A stretch of DNA of 64,000 bases from Delftia acidovorans (GTDB lineage: Bacteria > Pseudomonadota > Gammaproteobacteria > Burkholderiales > Burkholderiaceae_C): positions 1 to 64,000 of the forward strand of contig JAITUC010000003.1 in the NCBI GenBank assembly GCA_031286585.1, in the 5' to 3' direction. The notes under the pieces are model-generated. The model did no database searches. It was not told the DNA's origin and was given only the letters and a program-made list of their open reading frames with translations. Below, in pieces: positions 42,809 through 51,547 of this stretch. Position numbers and translations under genes: made by a program. Numbering within the stretch: the stretch's first letter is position 1; each line of letters begins with the position of its first letter.

Positions 42809-43633
42809 ATGCCATCCGCCTTGATTTCACCGGCCGCCGCCCTGCGGTGCCTTTACGGGGGCGCCGCCTTGCTGCTGCTGGCCGCCTTGTTTGGCCCCGG
42901 CGTGCCGCAGCCGCAGGACTTTCACGCGTTTGCCGACCAGCGCGCCTGGGGGCCGCTGCCCCATGCGCTGGATGTGCTCAGCAACCTGGGCTTCGCCTGG
43001 GCCGCTGGCACGGGCGCGCGCCTGCTCATGGACGGGCGCTCCCAGGCGCTGGCCCCGGCCCTGCGCTGGCTGGCCGCGCTGTTCTTCACGGGGCTGGCGT
43101 GTTCTGCCATAGGCTCGTCCGTCTACCACTGGGCGCCCCACGATGCCACCCTGGCGGGCGACCGGCTGGGCATGTCCATGGCCTTTGCCGGCATGCTGGG
43201 GCTGGCGCTGCAATCGCGCATTGCCGACCGCGTGGCCGTGCGCGCCGCGGTGGCCATGCTGGTTGCCGCCGTGGCCTCGGTGCTGGTCTGGCTGCATGGC
43301 GGCAACCTGCTGCCCTGGGCGCTGGTGCAGGGCGGCGGCATGCTGGCGGTGCTTGGCCTGGCCTGCGTGGCGCCGCGCCATGGCGCGCTGGCGCTGCGCC
43401 TGGGCGTGGTGATCGCCTGGTATGGCGCGGCCAAGCTGCTGGAGTGGGGCGATGCGGTCGTCTTCGAGGCCACGGCCGGGCTGGTGTCCGGCCACAGTCT
43501 CAAGCATGTGGTGGCCGCCGCCGCCGCCCTGCCCGTGATCACCGCGCTGCGTGCGGCCGGCACGGCGCGCATGACCAGTACGGGCACAATGTGCGCCGAT
43601 GCGTGCGGCCACGGCGGCGCCACCAACCGTTGA
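42809..43633 (+). CDS. Ceramidase-like multi-pass membrane protein
   Basis: A 274-residue protein with about seven hydrophobic helices. The signature FADQRAWGPLPHALDVLSNL (residues 39-58) and SSVYHWAPHDATLAGDRL, plus SGHSLKHVVAAAAA near the end, match the bacterial branch of the alkaline ceramidase/PAQR-like superfamily. In that family an Asp and three His form a zinc site; D, H and H residues are present in those segments. Activity on a lipid amide is not shown by sequence alone. ATG 42809 follows GAGGAG. The next gene is an acyltransferase fusion, 11 bases downstream. Confidence 0.65.
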   Translation: MPSALISPAAALRCLYGGAALLLLAALFGPGVPQPQDFHAFADQRAWGPLPHALDVLSNLGFAWAAGTGARLLMDGRSQALAPALRWLAALFFTGLACSAIGSSVYHWAPHDATLAGDRLGMSMAFAGMLGLALQSRIADRVAVRAAVAMLVAAVASVLVWLHGGNLLPWALVQGGGMLAVLGLACVAPRHGALALRLGVVIAWYGAAKLLEWGDAVVFEATAGLVSGHSLKHVVAAAAALPVITALRAAGTARMTSTGTMCADACGHGGATNR

Positions 43634-43644
43634 GGGAAGACAAG

Positions 43645-45609
43645 ATGTTCCAGCAAGAGACCGGCAGCCCGTCTGCCCCCACCGCAACGGCCGGCGCCGT
43701 GCCATCGGCCGCGCACGAGCACCCCAACCAGTTCGCCCTGCTGGGCCAGCGGCGCTTTGCGCCGTTCTTCTGGACGCAGTTCTCGGGGGCGGCCAACGAC
43801 AACCTGTTCAAGTTCGCGCTCACCGTGATGGTGACCTACCAGCTCAGCGTCTCCTGGCTGCCCTCGGCCATGGCGGGGCTGGTGATCGGGGCGCTGTTCA
43901 TCCTGCCGTTCCTGCTGTTCTCGGCCACCTCGGGCCAGCTGACGGACAAGTGGGACAAGACGCGCATGTTCCGCCTGGTCAAGAACCTGGAGATCGCCAT
44001 CATGGCGCTGGCCGCCTGGGGCTTCATCCAGGCCAATGTGCCGCTGCTGCTGGGCTGCGTATTCCTGATGGGCCTGCACTCCACGCTGTTCGGCCCCGTG
44101 AAATTCGCCTACCTGCCCCAGGTGCTCAGCGAGCGCGAGCTGACGGGCGGCAACGGCATGGTGGAGATGGGCACCTTCGTGGCCATCCTGCTGGGCAATG
44201 TGGCCGGCGGCCTGCTGGTGGCCGTGCCCGAGGTCGGCCATATGCAGGTGGCCGTGGCCTGCCTGGGGCTGGCGGTGATCGGGCGGATCTTTGCGCAGTT
44301 CATCCCCAATGCGCCGGCCACCGACCCGCACCTGGTCATCAACTGGAACCCCTTCACCGAAACCTGGCGCAACCTGCAGCTGGCCCGCGAGCAGCCCGCC
44401 GTGTTCCGCTCGCTGCTGGGCATCAGCTGGATGTGGTTCTTCGGCGCCGTGTTCCTGGCCCAGTTCCCCAGCTTTGCCAAGGAGGTGCTGCATGGCGACG
44501 AGCATGTGGCCTCGCTGCTGCTGGTGGTGTTTTCCGTGGGCATTGGCACGGGCTCGCTGCTGTGCGAGGTATTCAGCCGCCGCCATGTGGAGATCGGCCT
44601 GGTGCCGCTGGGCGCCATCGGCATGAGCGTGTTCGCCGTGGACCTGTTCTTTGCCTCGCGCGCGCTGCCGCCCTCCGAGCTGATGGGCGTGGGAGCCTTC
44701 TTCGCCAAGCCTGCGCATTGGCGCGTGATGGCCGACCTGGGCCTGCTGGCCCTGTCGGCCGGCATCTACAGCGTGCCCATGTACGCGCTGATCCAGATGC
44801 GCAGCCAGCCCACGCACCGCGCGCGCATCATCGCGGCCAACAACATCCTCAACGCCCTGTTCATGATCGCCTCCAGCGTGCTGACCGGCGCGCTGCTGGC
44901 GGCGGGCTTCAGCATTCCCCAGGTGTTCCTGATCACGGGCATTGCCAATGCCGTGGTGGCGGCCTACATCTTTTTGCTGGTGCCCGAGTACCTGCTGCGC
45001 TTCGTGGCCTGGGTGGCCTCGCGCTTCGTGTACCGCTTCAAGGTGCAGGGCGACGAGCACATTCCGGCCACCGGCGCGGCCATCCTGGCCTGCAACCATG
45101 TGAGCTTTGTCGATGCCGTGCTGCTCATGGCCGCCAGCCCCCGGCCCATCTACTTCCTGATGGACCACCGCATCTTCCGCGTGCCCTTGCTGGGCTGGCT
45201 GTTCCGCCTGGCCAAGGCGATTCCCGTCGCCCCCCAGAAGGAGGACCCTGCCACCTACGAGGCGGCCTTCGAGCGCGCCGCCCAGGTGCTGCGCGAGGGC
45301 GACCTGCTGGCCATCTTCCCCGAGGGCGGCATCACGCGCGACGGGCAGTTGCAGGAGTTCCGGGGCGGCATCATGAAGATCATCGAGCGTGCCCAGGCCG
45401 ATGGCCTGCAGGTGCCCGTGATCCCCATGGCGCTGACCAATCTCTGGGGCTCCTACTTCAGCCGCATCGAGCAGGGCGGCGCCATGGTCCGGCCCTTCCG
45501 CCGTGGCCTGTTCAACCGCGTGGGCCTGAACGTGGGCCAGCCCATGGCCCAGGCCGAGGTGCAGCCCGCGCTGCTGCGCGAGCGCGTGCTGCGGCTGCTC
45601 GCCGCCTGA
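43645..45609 (+). CDS. MFS transporter-acyltransferase fusion (LplT/PlsC type)
   Basis: A 654-residue two-part protein. Residues 1-430 form an MFS transporter with about twelve helices (SGAANDNLFKFALTVMV, DKWDKTRMFRLVKNLEI). Residues 450-654 form a 1-acylglycerol-phosphate acyltransferase domain with the catalytic NHVSFVDAV (His485) and FPEGGITRDG near residue 557. The combination resembles the LplT/Aas lysophospholipid flippase and repair pair, without the acyl-ACP synthetase part. It would flip and re-acylate lysophospholipids at the inner membrane. It is convergent with the next gene, eight bases apart. Confidence 0.88.
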   Translation: MFQQETGSPSAPTATAGAVPSAAHEHPNQFALLGQRRFAPFFWTQFSGAANDNLFKFALTVMVTYQLSVSWLPSAMAGLVIGALFILPFLLFSATSGQLTDKWDKTRMFRLVKNLEIAIMALAAWGFIQANVPLLLGCVFLMGLHSTLFGPVKFAYLPQVLSERELTGGNGMVEMGTFVAILLGNVAGGLLVAVPEVGHMQVAVACLGLAVIGRIFAQFIPNAPATDPHLVINWNPFTETWRNLQLAREQPAVFRSLLGISWMWFFGAVFLAQFPSFAKEVLHGDEHVASLLLVVFSVGIGTGSLLCEVFSRRHVEIGLVPLGAIGMSVFAVDLFFASRALPPSELMGVGAFFAKPAHWRVMADLGLLALSAGIYSVPMYALIQMRSQPTHRARIIAANNILNALFMIASSVLTGALLAAGFSIPQVFLITGIANAVVAAYIFLLVPEYLLRFVAWVASRFVYRFKVQGDEHIPATGAAILACNHVSFVDAVLLMAASPRPIYFLMDHRIFRVPLLGWLFRLAKAIPVAPQKEDPATYEAAFERAAQVLREGDLLAIFPEGGITRDGQLQEFRGGIMKIIERAQADGLQVPVIPMALTNLWGSYFSRIEQGGAMVRPFRRGLFNRVGLNVGQPMAQAEVQPALLRERVLRLLAA

Positions 45610-45617
45610 GGCAGACG

Positions 45618-46790
45618 CTAGCCTTCCATCGTGAAGCTCAGGCCGGCATTGGCCTTGAGCCTTGCGATGAGCGCGTCGCCCATGGCGGGCGCCGTGGTCC
45701 AGATGCCGCCGGGCGTGTCCGTGGCGTCCTGCAGCAGGCAGACGGCGGCCTCGGTGATCATCTTCGAGGTCGATCCGTAGCCCGGGTCTCGGTCGCCCTT
45801 GACGCCCACGCGCAGGCTGTTTCCCGCCGCGTCGCTGCCGATGAACAGCACGTCGTAGAAGCCCGATTCGCGCTCTTCGCGCGAGGGGCCTTCGCCGGGC
45901 TGCGGGCCGCCATCCGCGCCCAATGACTTGTCGGTGGCCACGGCGTTGGCCAGGGCCTCGCCCTTTTCTCCGGCGCCCGTCACCAGCATCTCGTCATAGA
46001 CGAAGTCGGCGCCATAGGCGTGGCCCAGCAGGAAGTTGGAGCGGTGCACATTGCGCGTGTTGATGGCCGCCATCACGAAGGGCGCCACCCACAGGCCCAG
46101 CGCCTCGTCCACCATGGGCTTGCTGCCCGAGGGCTGGCGCGGGCCCTCGAAGCCCGGCGTGAGCGAGAACGGATTGCGCAGCAGCTCCAGCACCTCCGGC
46201 CTGGCGGCAGCGGCGGCCATGGTGGCCTTGAGGCTGGCCGCCGTGCCGCCCGAGAACGTGCCCTTCATCTTGCGCACCCGGCCGCGCACGCGTTGGGCCG
46301 GATGGCCGAAGCGGGCCTGCATCTCGCGCTGCAGCATGAACACGCCCAGGTCGAAGGGAATGGAGTCGAAGCCGCAGGAGAACACGATGCGCGCGCCGCT
46401 GGCCCGGGCGGCGGCCTCGTGGGCGTCGATCATCTGCCGCATCCAGGCCGGCTCGCCGCACAGGTCCACATAGTCCACGCCGGCGCGGGCGCAGGCGGCC
46501 ACGAGCTCGTTGCCGTAGAGCTGGTAGGGGCCCACCGTGGTCAGCACCAGGCGGGTCTGTTCCATCAGGGCCTGCAGGCTGGCGGGATTGCCGGTGTCGG
46601 TCACCACCAGCGGGGTATCGGCAGGCGCGCCCAGCTCGTCGCGCACGGCCGCGAGCTTGTCGGCATTGCGCCCGCCCATGGCCCAGCGCAGGCCGCTGCC
46701 CGCGGGGTAGCGCCTGAGCAGGTACTCCACCACCAGCCGGCCCGTGAAGCCGGTGGCGCCGTGGACGACGAGGTCGAAGGGTTGGGTCAT
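45618..46790 (-). CDS. Saccharopine dehydrogenase-like NAD(P)-binding protein
   Basis: A 390-residue reductase-like protein. The Rossmann motif VVHGATGFTGRLVVEYLLRR starts at about residue 8. LTTVGPYQLYGNELVAACA and YVDLCGEPAWMRQMID follow, then CGFDSIPFDLG. These match the membrane-associated saccharopine-dehydrogenase-like or trans-acting enoyl reductase family rather than true lysine enzymes. The substrate is unknown. ATG 46790 follows GGAGACACCC, the same leader as the GST gene. Two more residues upstream of the family start were ignored. Confidence 0.85.
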   Translation of the reverse strand: MTQPFDLVVHGATGFTGRLVVEYLLRRYPAGSGLRWAMGGRNADKLAAVRDELGAPADTPLVVTDTGNPASLQALMEQTRLVLTTVGPYQLYGNELVAACARAGVDYVDLCGEPAWMRQMIDAHEAAARASGARIVFSCGFDSIPFDLGVFMLQREMQARFGHPAQRVRGRVRKMKGTFSGGTAASLKATMAAAAARPEVLELLRNPFSLTPGFEGPRQPSGSKPMVDEALGLWVAPFVMAAINTRNVHRSNFLLGHAYGADFVYDEMLVTGAGEKGEALANAVATDKSLGADGGPQPGEGPSREERESGFYDVLFIGSDAAGNSLRVGVKGDRDPGYGSTSKMITEAAVCLLQDATDTPGGIWTTAPAMGDALIARLKANAGLSFTMEG

Positions 46791-47100
46791 GGGTGTCTCC
46801 ATCAATCAGGCGTGGCGAAGGTGCGAGCCCCCGCCGCGCTGCAGCCGGGGTGGGCGCATTGTCTGTGGCGCGCCGCAGGGTTCCTGTCGCCCAGGTGCCG
46901 TGCCCGATGTCCTGTGTGCTGGTGTCACATGCAAGAACTTTTCGGGGCGTAAACAACAGTCAAAAACTTGAAAAGTACCGTTTGAAGATACTCGATGGCC
47001 CATGCCTTGCCACTGTTACGGTTGAATGCAGACACGCAAGTTACGTCTGGGCACCATGCGTCCCGTGTTCAACCAATGCCCTTGAGGGGCGTCTCGGCAA
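46791..47100. other. Intergenic region between divergent genes
   Basis: 310 bases with no credible gene. The central part (about 46930-47000) is AT-rich compared with the surroundings. It carries an inverted repeat, ACTTTTC at 46937-46943 and GAAAAGT at 46970-46976. It must contain promoters for both neighbours, but no pair of boxes has good spacing. GAGGGGCG lies before the next start. Confidence 0.4.
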
Positions 47101-47574
47101 ATGTCCTCTTCTCCCATCGTCGTTCAGCGTGATACCCGGGCCTGGCAACTGCAGGTGTGGGTGTCGTTCGGCATTGCGGTCGCCCTATGCGCCATCGGCC
47201 TGGCCTGGCTGCCGGGCGAGCAGCTGGAGCAGGCCTTCATGGTGATGGGCTATGTGTTCTGCCTCTCGGCCGCCTTCGTGCTGGCCAAATTCGTGCGGGA
47301 CAACGAGGGGGGCAGCCGCAGCGCAGGCGACACGCCCATGTGGAAGCTGGTGGTCTGGGGCGGCTTTGCCGTGTCCATGGCGCTGACCGGCTGGGGCCTG
47401 CTGAGCATGGACATCAACGTGACCTACAAGGCCTTCCTGGGCGTGAGCTGGCTCTACCTCATCACCACCGCCTTCACGCTGGCCAAGATGCTGCGCGACC
47501 GCCACGAGGCCGACCTGGCGCAAGCCCGCATGCATGGCCGCCGCGAGGCCGCGCAGCCGGCCGATGCCGAGTGA
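47101..47574 (+). CDS. YiaA/YiaB-family inner membrane protein
   Basis: A 157-residue protein with two copies of a two-helix membrane unit. Copy one covers about residues 17-68 and ends VLAKFVRDNE. Copy two covers about residues 80-135 and ends TLAKMLRDRHEAD. This tandem arrangement is that of YiaA-like proteins; their role is unknown. It opens a cassette of four co-directional genes. The next start is 37 bases after the stop. Confidence 0.75.
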   Translation: MSSSPIVVQRDTRAWQLQVWVSFGIAVALCAIGLAWLPGEQLEQAFMVMGYVFCLSAAFVLAKFVRDNEGGSRSAGDTPMWKLVVWGGFAVSMALTGWGLLSMDINVTYKAFLGVSWLYLITTAFTLAKMLRDRHEADLAQARMHGRREAAQPADAE

Positions 47575-47611
47575 TGTCCGCCCCTTCCCCGAATTTCCAG
47601 GAGTCCAAGCA

Positions 47612-48082
47612 ATGATGGCCAACCAATCCGTTTTCGCGCGCCTGCCGCGTGCCCTGCTGACCGCCGGTGCGCTGTGCGCAGCCCTGGCCATGGCGCCTGC
47701 CCGTGCGCAAAGCGAGGCCTCGGTGGCGCTGTCCATGCTGCCCGTGGCCTCCGTGGTGGGCACGGCTTCGGTGGCTTCGACGGCAGCCGGCGCCGTGGTG
47801 GCCTTGCCGGCCGCGCTGTCGGTGGGCGGCGCGGTGCTGACCGTGAAGGCGGTGCAGGCCTCGGCCACGGGCACGGTCTATCTGCTGGAGCGTGCCTCCG
47901 ACGGCGCCCAGGCCAGCGTGGAAGTGGTGGGGCGCGGTGCCTCCGCCTCGGCCTATGCCGTGGGCACGGTGCTGACCTGCAGCGTGATCGGCGCAGGCGT
48001 TGTCATCTCGGCGGCCGGCAAGGTGCTGGCCTTCATTCCCAACGAGATGGGCAAGGCCCTGCTGCACAACGAGCGCCTGTGA
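47612..48082 (+). CDS. Small exported Ala/Val/Ser-rich protein
   Basis: A 156-residue protein with a clear signal peptide (cleavage probably after APARAQ, near residue 33). The mature part is rich in small residues and contains two hydrophobic stretches (TAAGAVVALPAALSVGG and LTCSVIGAGVVISAAGKVL), so it may be membrane-embedded. I do not recognise the family. AGGAG precedes ATG 47612. The stop overlaps the following ATG by one base (TGATG), so the protein is probably made together with the DUF2145 protein. Confidence 0.7.
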   Translation: MMANQSVFARLPRALLTAGALCAALAMAPARAQSEASVALSMLPVASVVGTASVASTAAGAVVALPAALSVGGAVLTVKAVQASATGTVYLLERASDGAQASVEVVGRGASASAYAVGTVLTCSVIGAGVVISAAGKVLAFIPNEMGKALLHNERL

Positions 48083-48909
48083 TGCCCGCCATGGACCTGC
48101 GTCTGCCCCTCTCCCTGGCGGCCCGTGCCGCCTGCCTGGGCCTGCTGCTGGCGGCCACGCTGGGCACGGCCCATGCGGGCCGCAGCTGCGAGGTCAAGCC
48201 CCTCACGCCCCAGTCCCTGCAAAAGGGCCTGGACCTGGCCCAGCGCACCTCCCAGGCGCTGGACGCCGAATATGCGAAGAACGGCACCCGCGTCGTGCTG
48301 CTGGCGCGCGTGGGCCAGGACCTGAGCAAGTACGACCTGCACTACTCGCACTACGGCTGGGCCTACAAGACCACCGAAGGACCCTGGCGCGTGGCGCACA
48401 AGCTCAACGAATGCGGCACGGCCGGCGGCCATGTCTATCGCCAGGGCCTGGGCGAATTCTTCCTGGACGACCTTTGGCGCTACGAGGCCGGCGTTCAGGT
48501 GCCCACGCCTGCCGTGCAGCAGGCGCTGTGGACCTTTCTGACCCAGCCCCAGACCGTGCTGCGCCTGCAGCACGAGCCCTACAGCATGGTCAGCTATGCC
48601 TGGGGCCAGCGCTACCAGCAGTCCAACCAGTGGGCCACCGAAACCCTGGCCGCCGCCATGGAGCCGGCCACGGTGCAGCGGCGCGAGCAGGCCCAGGCCT
48701 GGCTGCAGTTCAAGGGCTACGAGCCCGGCGTGCTGGTCATCCGTGCGCTGTCGCGGCTGGGCGGGCGCGTGACGGCCGCCAACATCGCCTTCGACGACCA
48801 CCCCAACGACAAGCGCTATGCCAGCCGCATAGAAACCGTGACCGTGGAGTCGGTGACGCAGTGGCTGCAGCGCAGCCAACTGGCGGGCCCGGTGCGCGTC
48901 CTGCCCTGA
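48082..48909 (+). CDS. DUF2145 exported protein
   Basis: A 275-residue protein with a signal peptide ending near GTAHAG. Conserved DUF2145 segments are RVVLLARVGQDLSKYDLHYS then HYGWAYK, VAHKLNECGTAGG, GLGEFFLDDLWRYEAGV, YQQSNQWATETLA and ANIAFDDHPNDKR. The order (S-H-x-G first, then a hydrophobic N-Q-W-x-x-E helix) recalls permuted NlpC/P60 hydrolases with Cys replaced. That is inference. No function is established to my knowledge. A second ATG at 48091 is possible. Translationally coupled to the preceding gene. Confidence 0.78.
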   Translation: MPAMDLRLPLSLAARAACLGLLLAATLGTAHAGRSCEVKPLTPQSLQKGLDLAQRTSQALDAEYAKNGTRVVLLARVGQDLSKYDLHYSHYGWAYKTTEGPWRVAHKLNECGTAGGHVYRQGLGEFFLDDLWRYEAGVQVPTPAVQQALWTFLTQPQTVLRLQHEPYSMVSYAWGQRYQQSNQWATETLAAAMEPATVQRREQAQAWLQFKGYEPGVLVIRALSRLGGRVTAANIAFDDHPNDKRYASRIETVTVESVTQWLQRSQLAGPVRVLP

Positions 48910-48930
48910 GCCGGGCCGGCTCTTCGTCCG

Positions 48931-48954
48931 CCTGCGGCCTTCCACGGCCGCAGG
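48931..48954 (+). other. Hairpin within the envelope cassette
   Basis: CCTGCGGCC pairs perfectly with GGCCGCAGG over nine bases around TTCCAC. No T tract follows. It lies in the 67-base gap between the DUF2145 gene and the zinc-ribbon gene, and could tune expression or mRNA decay between them. Confidence 0.5.
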
Positions 48955-48976
48955 GCATTGAAACAGGAGTTCTTCC

Positions 48977-50101
48977 ATGAGCAAGGCCTTGCGTCTGCCC
49001 GAAAAATGGTTCCGCCGAGGCCTGTGGCTGGTGGCGGTGGTGTTTGCCTCCTTCCTCATCGGCCTGGGCGGCCTGGTGGTGGGGGATCTGCCCCAGGTCG
49101 AGTCGCCGCGCACGGTGGAGGACTTCATCGCGCCCGCCGCGGCCGAGCCCGTCAAGGCCGAGATCAAGGCGGCCGATGCCGATCACGACAAGGCGGAGAC
49201 GGCGCTGCAGAACGCGCGCCTCAGGTACCAGGCCACGCAGGCGCGCTACCGCTCGGCGCGCGAGACCTTCGACAACTGGGTGGCCACGCGCCGCGCCACG
49301 GCCCGGCCCGAGCAGGACAGCGAACTGCTGTCGCGCACCCAGGCGCTGGATGCCATCAAGCAGGAAGAGAACACGGCTCGTGCCTCTGTGGAGCGGCTGC
49401 AGGACGCCAGCCTGCAGGCACGCCAGCGCCTGGACGCGGCCAACCGCCAGTGGGATGGTCTGCGCGACGGGGCCATGGAGGCCTGGCGCAAGGAGATGCG
49501 CGCCATCGAGCTGCGCGTCTTCCTCTACCGCCTGGCGCTGACCCTGCCGCTGCTGCTGGTGGCAGGCTGGCTGTTCGCCAAACAACGCAAGAGCACCTGG
49601 TGGCCCTTCGTCTGGGGCTTCATCTTCTTTGCGCTGTTCGCCTTCTTCGTCGAACTCGTGCCCTACCTGCCCGACTATGGCGGCTACGTGCGCTATGTGG
49701 TCGGCATCGTGGTGACGGTGCTGCTGGGGCGCGCGGCCATCCTGGGCCTGAACCGCTACCTGGAGCGGCAAAAGCAGCAGGAGTCGCTGCCCGAGACGCA
49801 GCGGCGCCAGGAACTGGGCTACGACGTGGCCCTTGCCCGCCTGGCCAAGGGCGTATGCCCGGGCTGCGAGCGCCCCGTGGACCTGAAGGACGGCGCCATC
49901 GATTTCTGCCCCCACTGCGGCATAGGCCTGTTCGACCGCTGCGGCAGCTGCAATACCCGCAAGAGCGCCTTTGTGCACTTTTGCCACAGCTGCGGCACGC
50001 CGGCCGATGGCAACCGCAGGAAGCCGGGCGCGGTGCTGCCTTCCGCACCTGCCGTGCCTCCCGCGCCTCCCGTGCAGGAGGCCGGGCCGGCACCGGGTTG
50101 A
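48977..50101 (+). CDS. Coiled-coil membrane protein with double zinc ribbon
   Basis: A 374-residue protein. The N-terminal membrane helix spans residues 16-38. A long charged coiled coil covers about residues 55-175. Three hydrophobic helices lie between about residues 185 and 258. A C-terminal double zinc ribbon follows: CPGCERPV (near residue 295), CPHCGIGL, CGSCNTRK and CHSCGTPA. A Pro/Ala tail ends it. The topology puts the coiled coil outside and the zinc ribbons inside the cell. I know no function. CAGGAG precedes the ATG. Last gene of the cassette. Confidence 0.75.
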   Translation: MSKALRLPEKWFRRGLWLVAVVFASFLIGLGGLVVGDLPQVESPRTVEDFIAPAAAEPVKAEIKAADADHDKAETALQNARLRYQATQARYRSARETFDNWVATRRATARPEQDSELLSRTQALDAIKQEENTARASVERLQDASLQARQRLDAANRQWDGLRDGAMEAWRKEMRAIELRVFLYRLALTLPLLLVAGWLFAKQRKSTWWPFVWGFIFFALFAFFVELVPYLPDYGGYVRYVVGIVVTVLLGRAAILGLNRYLERQKQQESLPETQRRQELGYDVALARLAKGVCPGCERPVDLKDGAIDFCPHCGIGLFDRCGSCNTRKSAFVHFCHSCGTPADGNRRKPGAVLPSAPAVPPAPPVQEAGPAPG

Positions 50102-50247
50102 GTCTGGCCGAGCCCGCCTGAAGCGGCCCTGGCGGCGGCCGTGGCGTTGTCGGCCGGAGCCGGCAAGCCCCTTGAAGCTGCGCGGGGTTGTGGTACACCA
50201 TGGCTTGCGCGCTCGGCCGGGGCGCAGATGTCTTCAGCGAGGATGCC

Positions 50248-51462
50248 ATGTCACGCCAGCTGCCGGATCCCCCACAACACACGCCAGCGCAGCCCGCCCA
50301 CCCACCGGCCGGCGCGTCCGCCCATATTCTTCCCCTGGCGGCCTGGGCCGTGGGGGCGGCCCTGCTGGCCGGCCATGTGCTGGCCGGCCCTTCTTCATGG
50401 AAAGCCTGGGCGGCCTACGCTGCGCTGTCGGCCCTGGCCGGCATGGCCTGGGTCTGGCGCTGCCATGCGGCCGGCCTGCCCCTGACCCGGACGCTGCGCG
50501 GCCATGGCTGGATCCAGGCCACGATGGCCTTGCTGCTGGCCGCCTGGCAGCCTTCACTGGCCTGGGCCTGTGCCCTGCTGTGGCTGGCGGCCGTCGCCTG
50601 GCTGCCCTGGGATGGCGAGCGCGAGCAGGCGCTGCACCTGCCCGCGGGCCAGATCTTGCTCCTGTGCGCCATGCTGGCCATGCTGTGCGCCGTGGTGGTG
50701 GCCAGGCCCATGCCGCAGATGGCGCCGGGCTCGGTGGCCGTGCGCATTCTGTGGCTGGCCAGCGTGATGCTGCCGCTGGCCGTGCATGCGCTGGCGCTGT
50801 GGCAGGCGCTGAGCCGCATGCAGCGCCAGTACGCCGAGGAACTGGCGCAACTGTCCAGCTACTGCGGCCAACTGGCCGACGATGTGCAGCAGCTGCAGAC
50901 CCGCGTGGGCACGCTGCAACTGCCCACGGGGCGCGACACGCTGACCGGCGTGGCCAATTACTCGCGATTGATGGATGCCGTCGACGGCCTGCGCGAGCGC
51001 CATGCGCGCAAGCCCGAACCATTTTGCGTGGTGCTGCTGGAGCTGGACCCCTGGGTGGAGCGTGCGGGCGCGCACCCACCGTACAAGGGGCCATCGCTGC
51101 AGGACCGGGTGCTGCTCATGCTCAGCGGCCTGCTGGTCACCCACCTGCGCACGGTGGACGGCATAGGCCGCTACCGCGATGACACCTTCATGCTGGTGAT
51201 GCCGGATACCGCCTCCGTCCAGGCCGTCTGGGCGCTGCAGCGCGTGCGCGAGGGCGTGCGCCAGCAGCACTGGAGCGAAAAGCCCATACCCGACCCCGAC
51301 AAGGACCCCCTGACCCTGACCCTGGCCGTGGCGGAGTTCCAGGCGGGCGAAACCTCGGAGCGGCTGGTGCAGCGTGCCGAGGCGGCCCTCGCGCATGGCC
51401 GCGCCTGCGGGCGCAACCAGATTGTGGTGGCCGAGGACGTGCGACCGCCGCGTACCTCCTAG
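50248..51462 (+). CDS. Membrane protein with degenerate GGDEF domain
   Basis: A 404-residue protein. About six hydrophobic helices (residues 28-185) are followed by a short coiled coil and a GGDEF-type domain starting TGRDTLTGVANYSRLMDAV. The signature loop reads GRYRDDTFMLVMP in place of R-x-GGDEF, so catalytic Gly/Glu residues are missing. The C-terminal AEAALAHGRACGRNQIV matches the family end. It may bind c-di-GMP or regulate the intact enzyme encoded next. GCGAGGA precedes ATG 50248; 20 more in-frame residues upstream are possible. Confidence 0.75.
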   Translation: MSRQLPDPPQHTPAQPAHPPAGASAHILPLAAWAVGAALLAGHVLAGPSSWKAWAAYAALSALAGMAWVWRCHAAGLPLTRTLRGHGWIQATMALLLAAWQPSLAWACALLWLAAVAWLPWDGEREQALHLPAGQILLLCAMLAMLCAVVVARPMPQMAPGSVAVRILWLASVMLPLAVHALALWQALSRMQRQYAEELAQLSSYCGQLADDVQQLQTRVGTLQLPTGRDTLTGVANYSRLMDAVDGLRERHARKPEPFCVVLLELDPWVERAGAHPPYKGPSLQDRVLLMLSGLLVTHLRTVDGIGRYRDDTFMLVMPDTASVQAVWALQRVREGVRQQHWSEKPIPDPDKDPLTLTLAVAEFQAGETSERLVQRAEAALAHGRACGRNQIVVAEDVRPPRTS

Positions 51463-51547
51463 GCGAGAAGGATGCAATCCCCGGGATTTCCCGGATGCGG
51501 TCACAATGGGCGCCCATGAGGGCCGCCGGCCCGCCGCGCTTCATCGC

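Noticed and set aside
42649..45609. Single long frame from 42649 through the MFS-acyltransferase gene
   Set aside because: The first 332 codons overlap the ceramidase-like gene in another frame and lack protein-like features; the MFS domain starts at 43645 after its own ribosome binding site.
46967..46987. TTGAAA...GATACT as a promoter before the YiaA cassette
   Set aside because: The spacer is only 13 bases, too short for sigma-70.
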